DNA of 20,448 nucleotides from CAZCEC01 sp964497615 (GTDB lineage: Bacteria; Chloroflexota; Anaerolineae; Anaerolineales; UBA6663), in assembly GCA_964497615.1 (NCBI GenBank), contig CAZCEC010000097.1, positions 1 to 20,448 on the forward strand. Reading direction: 5' to 3'. Positions 6,330 to 13,973 of this stretch are shown piece after piece (position 1 is the stretch's first letter; every line of letters begins with the position of its first letter). Below the pieces are notes generated by a model. The model was not told the origin of the DNA. It searched no databases and worked only from the letters and a program-made list of their open reading frames with translations. The position numbers were made by a program, and so were the translations under genes.

Positions 6330-8378
6330 CTAGGCCGGGACGGCCTCGGGCAGCCGCGCGCCGTTAGTTAAGTTGAGCAGCAGCAGGCCTTCGATCTGCG
6401 ACAGGACCTGTTCGTTGCTGAAGCCGGTGCCGCTGATGGCGCCGGCCGGGCAGGCGGCCACGCAGGTGCCGCAGCCCTGGCACAGCGCGGCGTTGACTTC
6501 CGAGACGGCCCGGTCTTCGTGATACAGGATGGCGTTGAATGGGCACAGGTTGTTGCAGATGCGGCAGCCGGAACAGCGCGCCTCGTCAATGGTGGCGCGC
6601 ACCGGCTCCAGGGCGATTTCCTTCTGTTGGATGCGGCCCAGCACGCGCGCCGCGGCGGCCGCGCCCTGTGCCACAGTGGTGGGGATGTCCTTGGGGCCCT
6701 GCACGCAGCCGGCGATGAAGACGCCGTCGGTCATGGTGGCCACCGGGTCGAGCTTGGGGTGCTTTTCGGTGTACCAGCCGTCGGCGCTGCACGAGATGCC
6801 GAACAGCTTGGCGACGGCCTTAGCATCGTGGCGCGGCTGGAGGGCGGCGGAGAGCACGACCATATCCACCGGGATGCGCCGCTGGCGCCCGGCGAGCGTG
6901 TCTTCCACCTGGATGATGAGCTTGCCCTCCTCGCCGCGCAGGCGGGCGGCGTCGGTGACCTCGGCCACGCGGCCGCGTACGAACAGGGTGCCCTCCTCCA
7001 GCACGCGCTGGTAGAACTCGTCGTAGGCCTTGGCCGGGGTGCGCATGTCGATGTAGAAGTTGTAGACCGTGGCCCCGGTGCGCTCCTTGATGAGATGGGC
7101 GAACTTTAGGCTCTGCATGCAGCAGATGACGGAGCAGTAGTTGTTGTAGTTGCGGTCGCGGCTGCCGACGCAGTGGATGACCCCGACGGCCTTAGGCTCG
7201 GTCACGCCGTCGCGCAGCACGATGCGGCCATTGGTGGGCCCGGCAGCGTTGCTCAGGCGCTCGAGCTCCAGGCTGGTGAAGACGTTGGCCAACCGGCCGT
7301 AGCCGTACTGCGAGACGCGGCGCGGGTCGAACAGGTCGTAGCCGGTGGCCAGGATGATGTTGCCCACCTCGACCGTGAGCCTTTCGTCCTGCTGGCTGAA
7401 ATCAATGGCCCCGGTGGGGCAGAACTTCTCGCAGGCGCGGCAGGTGCCCTTGAGGAAGTAGGTGCAGTTGGGCCGGTCGATGACGGGATACTTGGGCACC
7501 GCCTGGGGGAAGGGGGTATAGACTGCCTTGCGGTAGCCCAGCCCGGCCTCATAGACCTCGTCCACCACTTTCTTGGGGCACTTATCCTGGCAGATGCCGC
7601 AGCCGGTGCATAAGGCGGTGTTGATGTAGCTGGCCTTGCGGCGGATGGTGACGGTGAAGTTGCCCACGTAGCCATCTACGCGCTCTACCTCGCTCCAGGT
7701 GAGCAGGGTGATGTTGGGATGGGTGCCGGCGGAAACCATGCGCGGGGTAAGGATGCAGGCGGCGCAGTCCAGGGTGGGGAAGGTCTTGTCGAACTGGGCC
7801 ATGTGGCCGCCCAGCGACGGCTCGCGCTCCACGAGATAGACCCGGAAGCCGGCGTCGGCGATCTCCAGGGCCGCCTGGATGCCGGCGATGCCGCCGCCGA
7901 CGACCAGGGTGGCCGGGTGGATGGGGACCCGGAGGGGCTCCAGCGCCTGATGCTGGCGCACGCGCTCCACGCCACCCGCCAGGACGGCCTTGGCCTTGGC
8001 CGTGGCGGCCAACCTGTCGGTGTGCACCCACGAGACCTGCTCGCGGATGGAAACCAACTCGCACAGGTAGGGGTTGAGGCCGGCGCGCTGGCAGGCGGTG
8101 CGGAAGGTCTGCTCGTGCAGGTGCGGCGAGCAGGCGGCCACCACCACGCGGGTGAGTTTTTGCTCGTGGATGTCGTTGACGATCAGGTCCTGGCCGGGGC
8201 TAGAGCACATGAATTTGTAGTCGCGGGCAATGACGACGCCGCGATGCTTGAGCCGGCCGGCCGCCCATTCGGCCACGGCCTGCACATCCACCACCCCGGC
8301 GATGTTGCTGCCGCAATGGCACACGTACACGCCGATGCGCTCGGGACCCTCGGCGGAGGGGTGTGAAGTCAGGGTCAT
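6330..8378 (-). CDS. hdrA: Heterodisulfide reductase-like subunit A (bifurcating flavoprotein)
   Basis: The product is 682 residues, full length for HdrA. Domains in order: N-terminal HdrA domain with YVCHCGSNIAG (Cys20, Cys22), CSSPGQ and ACSPHLHE; FAD-binding thioredoxin-reductase-like domain with VVGGGIAGIQAA (about 159-170) and TLDCAACILTPR (Cys205, Cys208); an inserted dicluster ferredoxin CTGCGICQDKCP (257-268) and CTYFLKGTCRACEKFCP (305-321); second half of the FAD domain including FIAGCVQGPKDIPTT; and a C-terminal two-[4Fe-4S] ferredoxin (CSGCRICNNLCP and CQGCGTCVAACP). It should accept electrons from MvhD and split them at FAD between the ferredoxin arm and HdrBC. AAGGAGG precedes ATG 8378, 12 bases after hdrB. 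In methanogens the high-potential acceptor is CoM-S-S-CoB; no such pathway is visible here, so the substrate is open. Confidence 0.96.
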   Translation of the reverse strand: MTLTSHPSAEGPERIGVYVCHCGSNIAGVVDVQAVAEWAAGRLKHRGVVIARDYKFMCSSPGQDLIVNDIHEQKLTRVVVAACSPHLHEQTFRTACQRAGLNPYLCELVSIREQVSWVHTDRLAATAKAKAVLAGGVERVRQHQALEPLRVPIHPATLVVGGGIAGIQAALEIADAGFRVYLVEREPSLGGHMAQFDKTFPTLDCAACILTPRMVSAGTHPNITLLTWSEVERVDGYVGNFTVTIRRKASYINTALCTGCGICQDKCPKKVVDEVYEAGLGYRKAVYTPFPQAVPKYPVIDRPNCTYFLKGTCRACEKFCPTGAIDFSQQDERLTVEVGNIILATGYDLFDPRRVSQYGYGRLANVFTSLELERLSNAAGPTNGRIVLRDGVTEPKAVGVIHCVGSRDRNYNNYCSVICCMQSLKFAHLIKERTGATVYNFYIDMRTPAKAYDEFYQRVLEEGTLFVRGRVAEVTDAARLRGEEGKLIIQVEDTLAGRQRRIPVDMVVLSAALQPRHDAKAVAKLFGISCSADGWYTEKHPKLDPVATMTDGVFIAGCVQGPKDIPTTVAQGAAAAARVLGRIQQKEIALEPVRATIDEARCSGCRICNNLCPFNAILYHEDRAVSEVNAALCQGCGTCVAACPAGAISGTGFSNEQVLSQIEGLLLLNLTNGARLPEAVPA

Positions 8379-8390
8379 GGCGGCGCCTCC

Positions 8391-9368
8391 TTATTCCGGC
8401 GGCCGGGCCGGCATGGGCAGCCCCTCGGGCTTGCTCCGGCGCGGGCGATCACTGACGGGCGGGGCGGCGGGCGGCGGCTCGACGCCAATGCGGGCCAGGG
8501 CGGCCTCCGTCGACACCAGTTCCTTGCCAAACCCCAGGGCCTTCGGTTCCAGGCCAAACGCCAGCCCGATGAGCTGGGTGAAGAAGACGATGGGCATGCG
8601 GTAATGGGTGTGGAAGTAGGCGTTGGCTTCGCCCTGGTAGCCGTCCACGTTGAGCTGGCACATCGGGCACAGGGTGGCCATCAGGTCGGCGCGGTACTCG
8701 ACGGCGGTGTGGAGCAGACGGCGGATCAGCTCGAAGGCCACGCCGGGGCTGATGTGGGTCATGTGCCCGCCGCAGCAGTGGGTCTTGAGCGGGAAGTCAA
8801 TCACCTCGGCGCCCAGCGCCTTGAGCAGCCGGTCGAGCTCGGTGGGGTAGTCGTGGTTGGACCAGCGCTGTTCGTAGTCGGGGCGCGGCACCATGCAGCC
8901 CAGGTAGGGGGCCACGCGCAGGCCGGTGAGCGGGCGGACGACCCGCGCGCGGATGCGGTCCAGGCCCACGTCGTTGATGAGCACATCCAGCAGGTGGCGG
9001 ATGGTGAGCGTGCCGGGGTCGTAGTGCAGTTGGCCGGCGGCCAGGGCGGTGTTGACCTTTTGGTTCAGGGCTGGCCGCTCCTTCATGTAGTGGTCGGCCT
9101 TGGCCAGGTTCAGGTAACAGGCGCTGCACGGCGCGACGACGGTGCGGGTGCCGTTGGCCTGACCGGCGGCGAGGGCCAGGTTGCGGCCGATGAGGGCGTA
9201 GGCGGGCGTGAGGCTGAGGGAGACGTACTCGGTGGCGCCGCAGCAATTCCAATCGTGGATCTCCTCCAGCTCCAGGCCGAGCGGCTCGCAGATGGCCATG
9301 AGCGAGAGCTGGTAGGCGCTGGCGGTGCTCTCCATCGAGCAGCCGGGGTAGTACAGCAGTTTAGTCAT
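8391..9368 (-). CDS. hdrB: Heterodisulfide reductase-like subunit B (two CCG domains)
   Basis: The product is 325 residues with both CCG (DUF224) motifs complete: Cys10, Cys42-Cys43 (DWNCCGATEY), Cys81 and Cys84 (APCSACY) in the first half; Cys158, Cys198-Cys199 (KTHCCGGHMTH), Cys234 and Cys237 (LCPMCQLN) in the second. In methanogen HdrB these bind the two noncanonical [4Fe-4S] clusters that cleave a disulfide, so the enzyme looks catalytically competent. The last roughly 45 residues are a Pro/Arg-rich tail (PPPAAPPVSDRPRRS) longer than the usual end of the family. The start overlaps the hdrC stop by 8 bases. The physiological disulfide or thiol-type substrate cannot be told from sequence. 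Confidence 0.95.
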   Translation of the reverse strand: MTKLLYYPGCSMESTASAYQLSLMAICEPLGLELEEIHDWNCCGATEYVSLSLTPAYALIGRNLALAAGQANGTRTVVAPCSACYLNLAKADHYMKERPALNQKVNTALAAGQLHYDPGTLTIRHLLDVLINDVGLDRIRARVVRPLTGLRVAPYLGCMVPRPDYEQRWSNHDYPTELDRLLKALGAEVIDFPLKTHCCGGHMTHISPGVAFELIRRLLHTAVEYRADLMATLCPMCQLNVDGYQGEANAYFHTHYRMPIVFFTQLIGLAFGLEPKALGFGKELVSTEAALARIGVEPPPAAPPVSDRPRRSKPEGLPMPARPPE

Positions 9369-9972
9369 GGGCGGCCTCCACCTCTTTGGCGCGGGTCAGG
9401 ATTGCTTTGAGCTGCTGGAGGCCCTCGATGCGGTGCGGGCGCATGTCCATGCGCCCGCGGCCCAGCAGGCCCAGGCCCATGGGCGCCATGCCGGGCAGCC
9501 GCCGCGGGAAGTGGCTGAGGTAGTGGCGCGTGGCCAGGCCGAACTCGTAGCTGCGGCCGTAGGTCTCCACGAAACCGACAAAGGTCTGCGAGAAGTCGGC
9601 GGCGGTGGCGTTCTCGTACAGCCCATCGCGGACGGCCAGGCTCTTGAGGGTGTACATCACGTCGGCGATGTGCACGTCCTGGGGGCAGCGCACCACGCAG
9701 TGGTAGCAGGACACGCAGAACCAGGGCGTGTTGCTGCTCAGCACCTCGTCGCGCATGCCGGCGCGCACCATGGCGAACAATTGGCGGGGCGTGTGGTCCA
9801 TGTCCGCCGCTGAGGGGCAGGAGCCGCCGCACGTCCCGCACTGGATGCACATCTCCAGCCGCGAGACGCCGGCCGTGGCCGCGCTGACCTCATGCAGGAA
9901 CCCGAGATCGGAGACGGGGGCGGGGGGTAAGGGGGGCAAGTCGGTTCGGGGCGGGGCGGGATTGGCGGCCAA
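9361..9972 (-). CDS. hdrC: Heterodisulfide reductase-like subunit C (ferredoxin subunit)
   Basis: First gene of the nine-gene operon. It has two classical [4Fe-4S] motifs, CIQCGTCGGSCP and CVSCYHCVVRCP, followed by VHIADVMYTLKSLA and a helical C-terminus, as in HdrC; it relays electrons between HdrA and HdrB. I place the start at TTG 9972 because GGGAGG (9978-9983) lies five bases upstream; the in-frame ATG at 10008 would add 12 residues (MSSCRARAWEVP) but has no ribosome site and the extension is unlike the family. From TTG the protein has about 203 residues, with a Pro-rich N-terminus (PAPPRTDLPPLPPAP) before the ferredoxin domain. If ATG 10008 is used, length is 215. The identity is firm, the start moderately so. 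Confidence 0.92.
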   Translation of the reverse strand: MAANPAPPRTDLPPLPPAPVSDLGFLHEVSAATAGVSRLEMCIQCGTCGGSCPSAADMDHTPRQLFAMVRAGMRDEVLSSNTPWFCVSCYHCVVRCPQDVHIADVMYTLKSLAVRDGLYENATAADFSQTFVGFVETYGRSYEFGLATRHYLSHFPRRLPGMAPMGLGLLGRGRMDMRPHRIEGLQQLKAILTRAKEVEAAHD

Positions 9973-9977
9973 TGGAA

Positions 9978-9983
9978 CCTCCC
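9978..9983 (-). promoter_or_regulatory. Shine-Dalgarno site deciding the hdrC start
   Basis: CCTCCC on the plus strand reads GGGAGG on the minus strand and ends five bases before TTG 9972. The alternative ATG at 10008 is preceded by TTCAGCCCTGAA, with no purine-rich match. This supports a TTG start for hdrC. Confidence 0.6.
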
Positions 9984-10025
9984 AAGCGCGGGCCCTGCAT
10001 GACGACATTTCAGGGCTGAAACGGG

Positions 10026-10038
10026 TTGGTTAAACCAA
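10026..10038. promoter_or_regulatory. Palindrome TTGGTTAAACCAA
   Basis: This 13-base sequence has six-base perfect arms around a central A, two bases from the next, longer hairpin. Its position upstream of hdrC fits an operator; no regulator is assigned. Confidence 0.4.
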
Positions 10039-10039
10039 G

Positions 10040-10074
10040 TGCGGCCTGACACGCGCTGGCAGTGTCAGGCCGCA
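10040..10074. repeat. 13-bp perfect inverted repeat with 9-base loop
   Basis: TGCGGCCTGACAC (10040-10052) and GTGTCAGGCCGCA (10062-10074) are perfect complements around GCGCTGGCA. On the minus strand it would lie in the leader of the hdrC operon, ending 67 bases upstream of TTG 9972. No T-run follows on either strand, so it is not a standard intrinsic terminator. It could be a leader RNA hairpin or a protein-binding site. Confidence 0.65.
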
Positions 10075-10150
10075 TACGACCTATATTCGCGGGGCAGCTG
10101 GAGAGACTCGCATCTCAGCTCCCTTCGCAACAGCATCCGGTCAACCCGGC

Positions 10151-10170
10151 GATGGCGGCATCGCGCCATC
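10151..10170. repeat. Inverted repeat GATGGCG/CGCCATC
   Basis: Perfect seven-base arms separated by six bases (GCATCG) in the middle of the divergent control region. The role is unknown; chance is possible for an isolated repeat of this size in GC-rich DNA. Confidence 0.35.
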
Positions 10171-10177
10171 TACAACG

Positions 10178-10199
10178 GACCCTAATCCATATCAGGGTC
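10178..10199. promoter_or_regulatory. Imperfect palindrome with CTAAT-N4-ATCAG core
   Basis: GACCCTAAT and ATCAGGGTC are nine-base arms with one mismatch around CCAT. The inner half-sites with a four-base spacer have the geometry of FNR-type sites (TTGAT-N4-ATCAA), but the sequence match is partial. Confidence 0.4.
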
Positions 10200-10216
10200 A
10201 GGCACAGTCTTTCATA

Positions 10217-10250
10217 TTGTGCGATGCCTCACAAGTGATAAAGATCACTT
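10217..10250. promoter_or_regulatory. Two abutting CRP/FNR-type palindromes upstream of hypF
   Basis: Site 1 (10217-10234) reads TTGTGCGATGCCTCACAA, matching the CRP consensus TGTGA-N6-TCACA at nine of ten positions. Site 2 (10233-10250) reads AAGTGATAAAGATCACTT, a perfect palindrome with GTGA-N6-TCAC (CRP-like), which can also be read as GTGAT-N4-ATCAC (FNR-like). The two share two bases. Their position 35-69 bases before the hypF ATG, in the shared control region of both hydrogenase operons, suggests binding of two dimers of a CRP/FNR-family regulator. The regulator is not encoded in the window; the cNMP-domain protein at 2174-2641 has no DNA-binding domain. Confidence 0.6.
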
Positions 10251-10285
10251 GCCACGAGGGAATATTTGCCCAAGCATGAAAGTCA

Positions 10286-12586
10286 ATGGACGAGTTGATG
10301 GGGGTGACGGTCCACGTCACCGGCGTGGTGCAGGGGGTGGGCTTCCGGCCGTACGTGTACGGGCTGGCACAGCGCCTGAGGCTGCGGGGCTGGGTGCGCA
10401 ATACCTCAGCGGGGGTGGATATCACGGTGGATGGCTCGCCCGAGGCGCTGCGGGAGCTGGTGCGCCGGCTGCCGCTGGAGGCGCCGCCGCTGGCGCAGGT
10501 GGCGGCCATTGAGGTGGCCCAGCGCCCGCCCAACGGGTTCACCGGGTTTGAGATCGCGGAGTCCGTCGTGCTAGCGGGCGGCTATCAGCCGGTGACACCC
10601 GACGTGGCAGTGTGCGCGGCCTGCCTGCACGAGCTGTTCGACCCCGCCGACCGGCGCTATCGCTACCCCTTCATTAACTGCACCCACTGCGGCCCGCGCT
10701 TCACCATCATTCAGGACCTGCCCTACGACCGCCCTCTGACCACCATGGGGGCGTTTGCCATGTGCCCGGACTGCGCGCGGGAGTACCGCGACCCGCTCAA
10801 CCGGCGCTTTCACGCCCAGCCGGTGGCCTGCCCCGCTTGCGGCCCGCGCGTGTGGCTGGAATTCACAGGTGCGGCGGCGCACGACCCCGGCGACCCGATC
10901 CGGGAGGCGCAGCGCCTGCTGAGGGACGGGGCGATTGTGGCGGTCAAGGGCCTGGGCGGGTTCCACCTGGCCTGCGATGCGACGAACGCCCGCGCCGTGG
11001 CCGAGCTGCGGCGGCGCAAGCACCGCCCCGACAAGCCCCTGGCGCTGATGCTGAGCGATTTGGCGGCCGTGGCGGCGCAGTGTGTACCCACCCTGGATGA
11101 ACGGGCGCTGCTGGCGAGCCGCGAGCGGCCCATCGTGCTGGTGCGACGGCGGCCCGAGGCGACGATTGTGCCGACGGCGGCCCCAGGCCAGGACACGCTG
11201 GGGGTGATGCTGCCCTACACGCCGCTCCACCACCTGCTGCTGGCGGACGGCATGCCGCCCCTGGTGATGACCAGCGGCAACGTAAGCGACGAGCCGATGC
11301 TGACCGGCAATGACGAGGCGCTGGCGCGGCTGATGGGCCTGGCGGACGCCTTGCTGCTGCACGACCGGGGCATCCACGCGCGCTGTGACGACTCGGTGCT
11401 GCGGGCGCTGCCGGGCACGCGCGCACCCTACCCGCTGCGGCACGCCCGCGGCTATGCGCCCGCCCCCATCCGGCTGCCGTTCGCCGGCCCGCCCACGCTG
11501 GCCGCCGGGGGCGACCTCAAGAGTGCCTTCTGCCTGACGCGGGAAGCGGACGCCTTCCTGAGCCACTACATCGGCGATCTGGAAAGCTACGCCACCCTGC
11601 AAGCCTACGCGGACAGCCTGGCGCACTACGAGCGGTTGTTTCGGGTGCGGCCGGAGTTGATTGCTTACGATCTGCACCCTGACTACCAGTCAACGCAACA
11701 TGCCTTGGCCCGCGCCGAAGCGCAGCATTTGCCGGCGGTGGGGGTGCAGCATCACCATGCGCACATTGCCGCCTGCCTGGCCGACAACGGCCTGAGCGGC
11801 GAGCGCCCAGTGATCGGGCTGGCGTTTGACGGGACGGGCTACGGCCCCGACGGCGCGGTGTGGGGCGGGGAAGTGCTGGCCGCCGACTACGAGGAGTATC
11901 AACGCGCCCTTCACCTCGCCTATGTGCCTTTGCCGGGCGGCGACCGGGCGGCGCGGGAGCCGTGGCGGATGGCGCTGGCCTGGCTGGACCACGCGGGGCT
12001 GGAGTGGGCGGACGATCTGCCGCCAGTGCGCTATGCACGGGCCGAATCGAGGGGCGGGATTGGCTTGCTGGAGGTGGTGCGCGGGCAACTGCGGTCCGGC
12101 TTAAATGCGCCGCCCACCTCGAGCATGGGCCGGCTGTTTGACGCCGTGGCGTCGCTGTTGGGCGTGCGCCAGCGCATGACCTACGAGGGGCAGGCGGCCA
12201 GCGAGCTGGAGGCCCTGGCCGACCCGGACGAGACGGCCGTCTATCCGTTTGACCTGCAAGCCGAGGTGATTGACCCCGCGCCAATGCTGGTGCAGCTCGT
12301 GGCTGATCTGCGCGCGGGGATTGCGCCTGGCCGGCTGGCAGCGCGCTTCCACAACACGATTGCCGCACTGAGCGTGGAGGCGTGCGAGGTGATGCGCCGC
12401 CGCCTGGGCCTGAGCGAGGCGGCGCTGAGCGGGGGCGTGTGGCAAAACCTGACCCTGCTTACGCAGGCGCAGGCGCGGCTGCGGGCGGCCGGGTTCGTCG
12501 TGTACATCCACCGGCAAGCACCGGCCAACGATGGCGGGCTGGCGCTGGGGCAGGCGGCGGTGGCGCTGGCCCGCGCGGAGGCATAG
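10286..12586 (+). CDS. hypF: Carbamoyltransferase HypF (hydrogenase maturation)
   Basis: The product is 766 residues, full length. HypF converts carbamoyl phosphate and ATP to carbamoyl-adenylate and transfers the carbamoyl group to the C-terminal Cys of HypE for the cyanide ligands. Domains: acylphosphatase-like (VTGVVQGVGFRPYVY, Arg21, Asn39); two Zn-finger pairs (Cys110/113 with Cys132/135, Cys160/163 with Cys182/185); YrdC-like domain (about 205-385, KGLGGFHLACDA, HRPDKPLALM, MTSGNVSDEP); Kae1-like domain (about 395-766) with GVQHHHAHIAAC near residue 488, FDGTGYGPDGAVWGGE and SGGVWQN. The ATG at 10286 has no clear Shine-Dalgarno; ATG 10298 (MGVTVHVTG) is an alternative with weak GGACGAG upstream. 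It is the first gene of the hypFCDE operon, divergent from hdrC. Confidence 0.97.
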   Translation: MDELMGVTVHVTGVVQGVGFRPYVYGLAQRLRLRGWVRNTSAGVDITVDGSPEALRELVRRLPLEAPPLAQVAAIEVAQRPPNGFTGFEIAESVVLAGGYQPVTPDVAVCAACLHELFDPADRRYRYPFINCTHCGPRFTIIQDLPYDRPLTTMGAFAMCPDCAREYRDPLNRRFHAQPVACPACGPRVWLEFTGAAAHDPGDPIREAQRLLRDGAIVAVKGLGGFHLACDATNARAVAELRRRKHRPDKPLALMLSDLAAVAAQCVPTLDERALLASRERPIVLVRRRPEATIVPTAAPGQDTLGVMLPYTPLHHLLLADGMPPLVMTSGNVSDEPMLTGNDEALARLMGLADALLLHDRGIHARCDDSVLRALPGTRAPYPLRHARGYAPAPIRLPFAGPPTLAAGGDLKSAFCLTREADAFLSHYIGDLESYATLQAYADSLAHYERLFRVRPELIAYDLHPDYQSTQHALARAEAQHLPAVGVQHHHAHIAACLADNGLSGERPVIGLAFDGTGYGPDGAVWGGEVLAADYEEYQRALHLAYVPLPGGDRAAREPWRMALAWLDHAGLEWADDLPPVRYARAESRGGIGLLEVVRGQLRSGLNAPPTSSMGRLFDAVASLLGVRQRMTYEGQAASELEALADPDETAVYPFDLQAEVIDPAPMLVQLVADLRAGIAPGRLAARFHNTIAALSVEACEVMRRRLGLSEAALSGGVWQNLTLLTQAQARLRAAGFVVYIHRQAPANDGGLALGQAAVALARAEA

Positions 12587-12598
12587 AAAGGAGCCGCT

Positions 12599-12877
12599 AT
12601 GTGCCTGGGAGTGCCCGGCCAGATCACGGAACGCTACGAGCGGGACGGCCTGCCGATGGGGCGGGTGGATTTTGGCGGCGCGACGCGCGAGGTGTGCCTG
12701 GCGTATGTGCCCGAAGCACGCGTGGGCGACTACGTCGTGATCCATGTGGGCTTCGCGCTGAACCTGCTGGACGAGGCCGAGGCGCAGGCCACCTTGGACC
12801 TGCTGCGGCAAGTGGGCGCGTTCGACGAGGAACTGGGACCGACGATGCCCGAAGTGCAACGCGATGAAGTACGTTGA
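12599..12877 (+). CDS. hypC: Hydrogenase assembly chaperone HypC
   Basis: The product is 92 residues, typical for HypC/HybG. The essential N-terminal Cys2 (MCLGVPGQI) is present, as is the VGDYVVIHVGFAL segment of the beta barrel and the C-terminal helix (LLDEAEAQATLDLL). HypC binds HypD and carries the Fe(CN)2CO group to the large-subunit precursor. AAAGGAG precedes the ATG, 12 bases after hypF. Its end overlaps hypD by 14 bases, so translation of the two partners is probably coupled. Confidence 0.96.
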   Translation: MCLGVPGQITERYERDGLPMGRVDFGGATREVCLAYVPEARVGDYVVIHVGFALNLLDEAEAQATLDLLRQVGAFDEELGPTMPEVQRDEVR

Positions 12878-13973
12878 CGAGTACCGCGACGCCGCCCTGG
12901 TGCGGCAGACCCTGGCCGATATCCACCGGCTGGTCACCCGCCCGTGGGCGCTGATGGAGATTTGCGGCGGGCAGACGCACGCCATGATGCGGCATGGGCT
13001 GGATGAACTGTTGCCGCCCGAGATCACGCTGGTGCATGGTCCCGGCTGCCCGGTGTGCGTGACGCCCCTGGAGTTGATTGACCGGGCCATCGCCATTGCG
13101 CGGCGGCCGGGCGTGTGCCTGTGCTCGTTCGGCGACATGCTGCGGGTGCCGGGTTCGGAGACCGACCTGTTCCGTGCGCGGGCGGCGGGGGGCGATGTGC
13201 GGGTGGTGTACTCGCCCCTGGATGCGGTGAGGCTGGCGCAGCAGCATCCCGACCTCCAGGTGGTGTTCTTCGGCATCGGCTTCGAGACTACGGCGCCGGC
13301 CAATGCCATGAGCGTGTGGCAGGCGCGGCAGTTAGGGCTGCGCAACTATTCCATGCTCGTGTCGCACGTACGCGTGCCGCCGGCCATGCGCGCCATCCTC
13401 GGTTCGCCCGGCAACCAGGTGCAGGCTTTCCTGGCCGCGGGCCACGTGTGCGCGGTGATGGGCTATTGGGAGTATCCGCCCATCGCGCAGGAGTATGGCG
13501 TGCCGATTGTGGTCACCGGCTTTGAGCCGGTGGACCTGGCGCAGGGGCTGCTGCTGGCGGTACGGCAACTGGAGGCCGGCCGGCACGCGGTGGAAAACGC
13601 CTATGCGCGCGTCGTGACCGAGGCCGGCAACCGCGCCGCGCAGGACCTGATCCAGCAGGTGTTTGAGACCTGCGACCGCAAGTGGCGCGGGATGGGCGAG
13701 ATCCCGCAGAGCGGGTGGCGGCTGCGCCCCGAGTTGGCGGACTTCGACGCGGAACGGCGCTTTGCGGTGGGCGGGATTGTGGCCCGCGAGCCGCCGGAGT
13801 GCCAGAGCGGGCGGGTGCTGCGCGGGCGCATCAAGCCCAGCGAGTGCCCGGCCTTTGGGACGACCTGCACGCCCGAGCATCCGCTGGGCGCGACGATGGT
13901 GTCGTCCGAAGGGGCGTGCGCCGCCTACTACCGCTACCGGCCCGCGCTGCTTGAGGTGGAGGCTAGCCTATGA
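12864..13973 (+). CDS. hypD: Hydrogenase maturation factor HypD
   Basis: The product is 369 residues, the normal length. HypD is the FeS scaffold on which Fe(CN)2CO is built with HypC and HypE. Visible motifs are MEICGGQTHAM (Cys34), HGPGCPVCVTP (Cys62, Cys65), GFETTAP, and the C-terminal set of cysteines for the [4Fe-4S] cluster (ECQSG, SECPAFGTTCTPEHP, SSEGACAAYY). These correspond to the essential residues Cys41, Cys69 and Cys72 of E. coli HypD. The gene overlaps hypC by 14 bases and hypE by ATGA. Confidence 0.97.
   Translation: MKYVDEYRDAALVRQTLADIHRLVTRPWALMEICGGQTHAMMRHGLDELLPPEITLVHGPGCPVCVTPLELIDRAIAIARRPGVCLCSFGDMLRVPGSETDLFRARAAGGDVRVVYSPLDAVRLAQQHPDLQVVFFGIGFETTAPANAMSVWQARQLGLRNYSMLVSHVRVPPAMRAILGSPGNQVQAFLAAGHVCAVMGYWEYPPIAQEYGVPIVVTGFEPVDLAQGLLLAVRQLEAGRHAVENAYARVVTEAGNRAAQDLIQQVFETCDRKWRGMGEIPQSGWRLRPELADFDAERRFAVGGIVAREPPECQSGRVLRGRIKPSECPAFGTTCTPEHPLGATMVSSEGACAAYYRYRPALLEVEASL

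Larger units (their letters stand above)
9973..10285. promoter_or_regulatory. Divergent control region between hdrC and hypF operons
   Basis: These 313 bases separate the two hydrogenase operons and should hold both promoters. No convincing sigma70 -35/-10 pair could be assigned on either strand, though several AT-rich words occur (for example TATATT near 10082). The region is dense in inverted repeats: 10026-10038, 10040-10074, 10151-10170, 10178-10199, 10217-10234 and 10233-10250, listed separately where notable. No open frame here looks coding. Confidence 0.7.

Noticed and set aside
10040..10074. Reading the 13-bp stem as an intrinsic terminator
   Set aside because: Neither strand has a T-run after the stem, and it sits upstream of, not after, both flanking genes.
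10571..13345. Long minus-strand frames (368 and 414 residues) opposite hypF, hypC and hypD
   Set aside because: All motifs of hypF, hypC and hypD are on the plus strand; the minus frames have shadow-type Arg/Gln/His composition.
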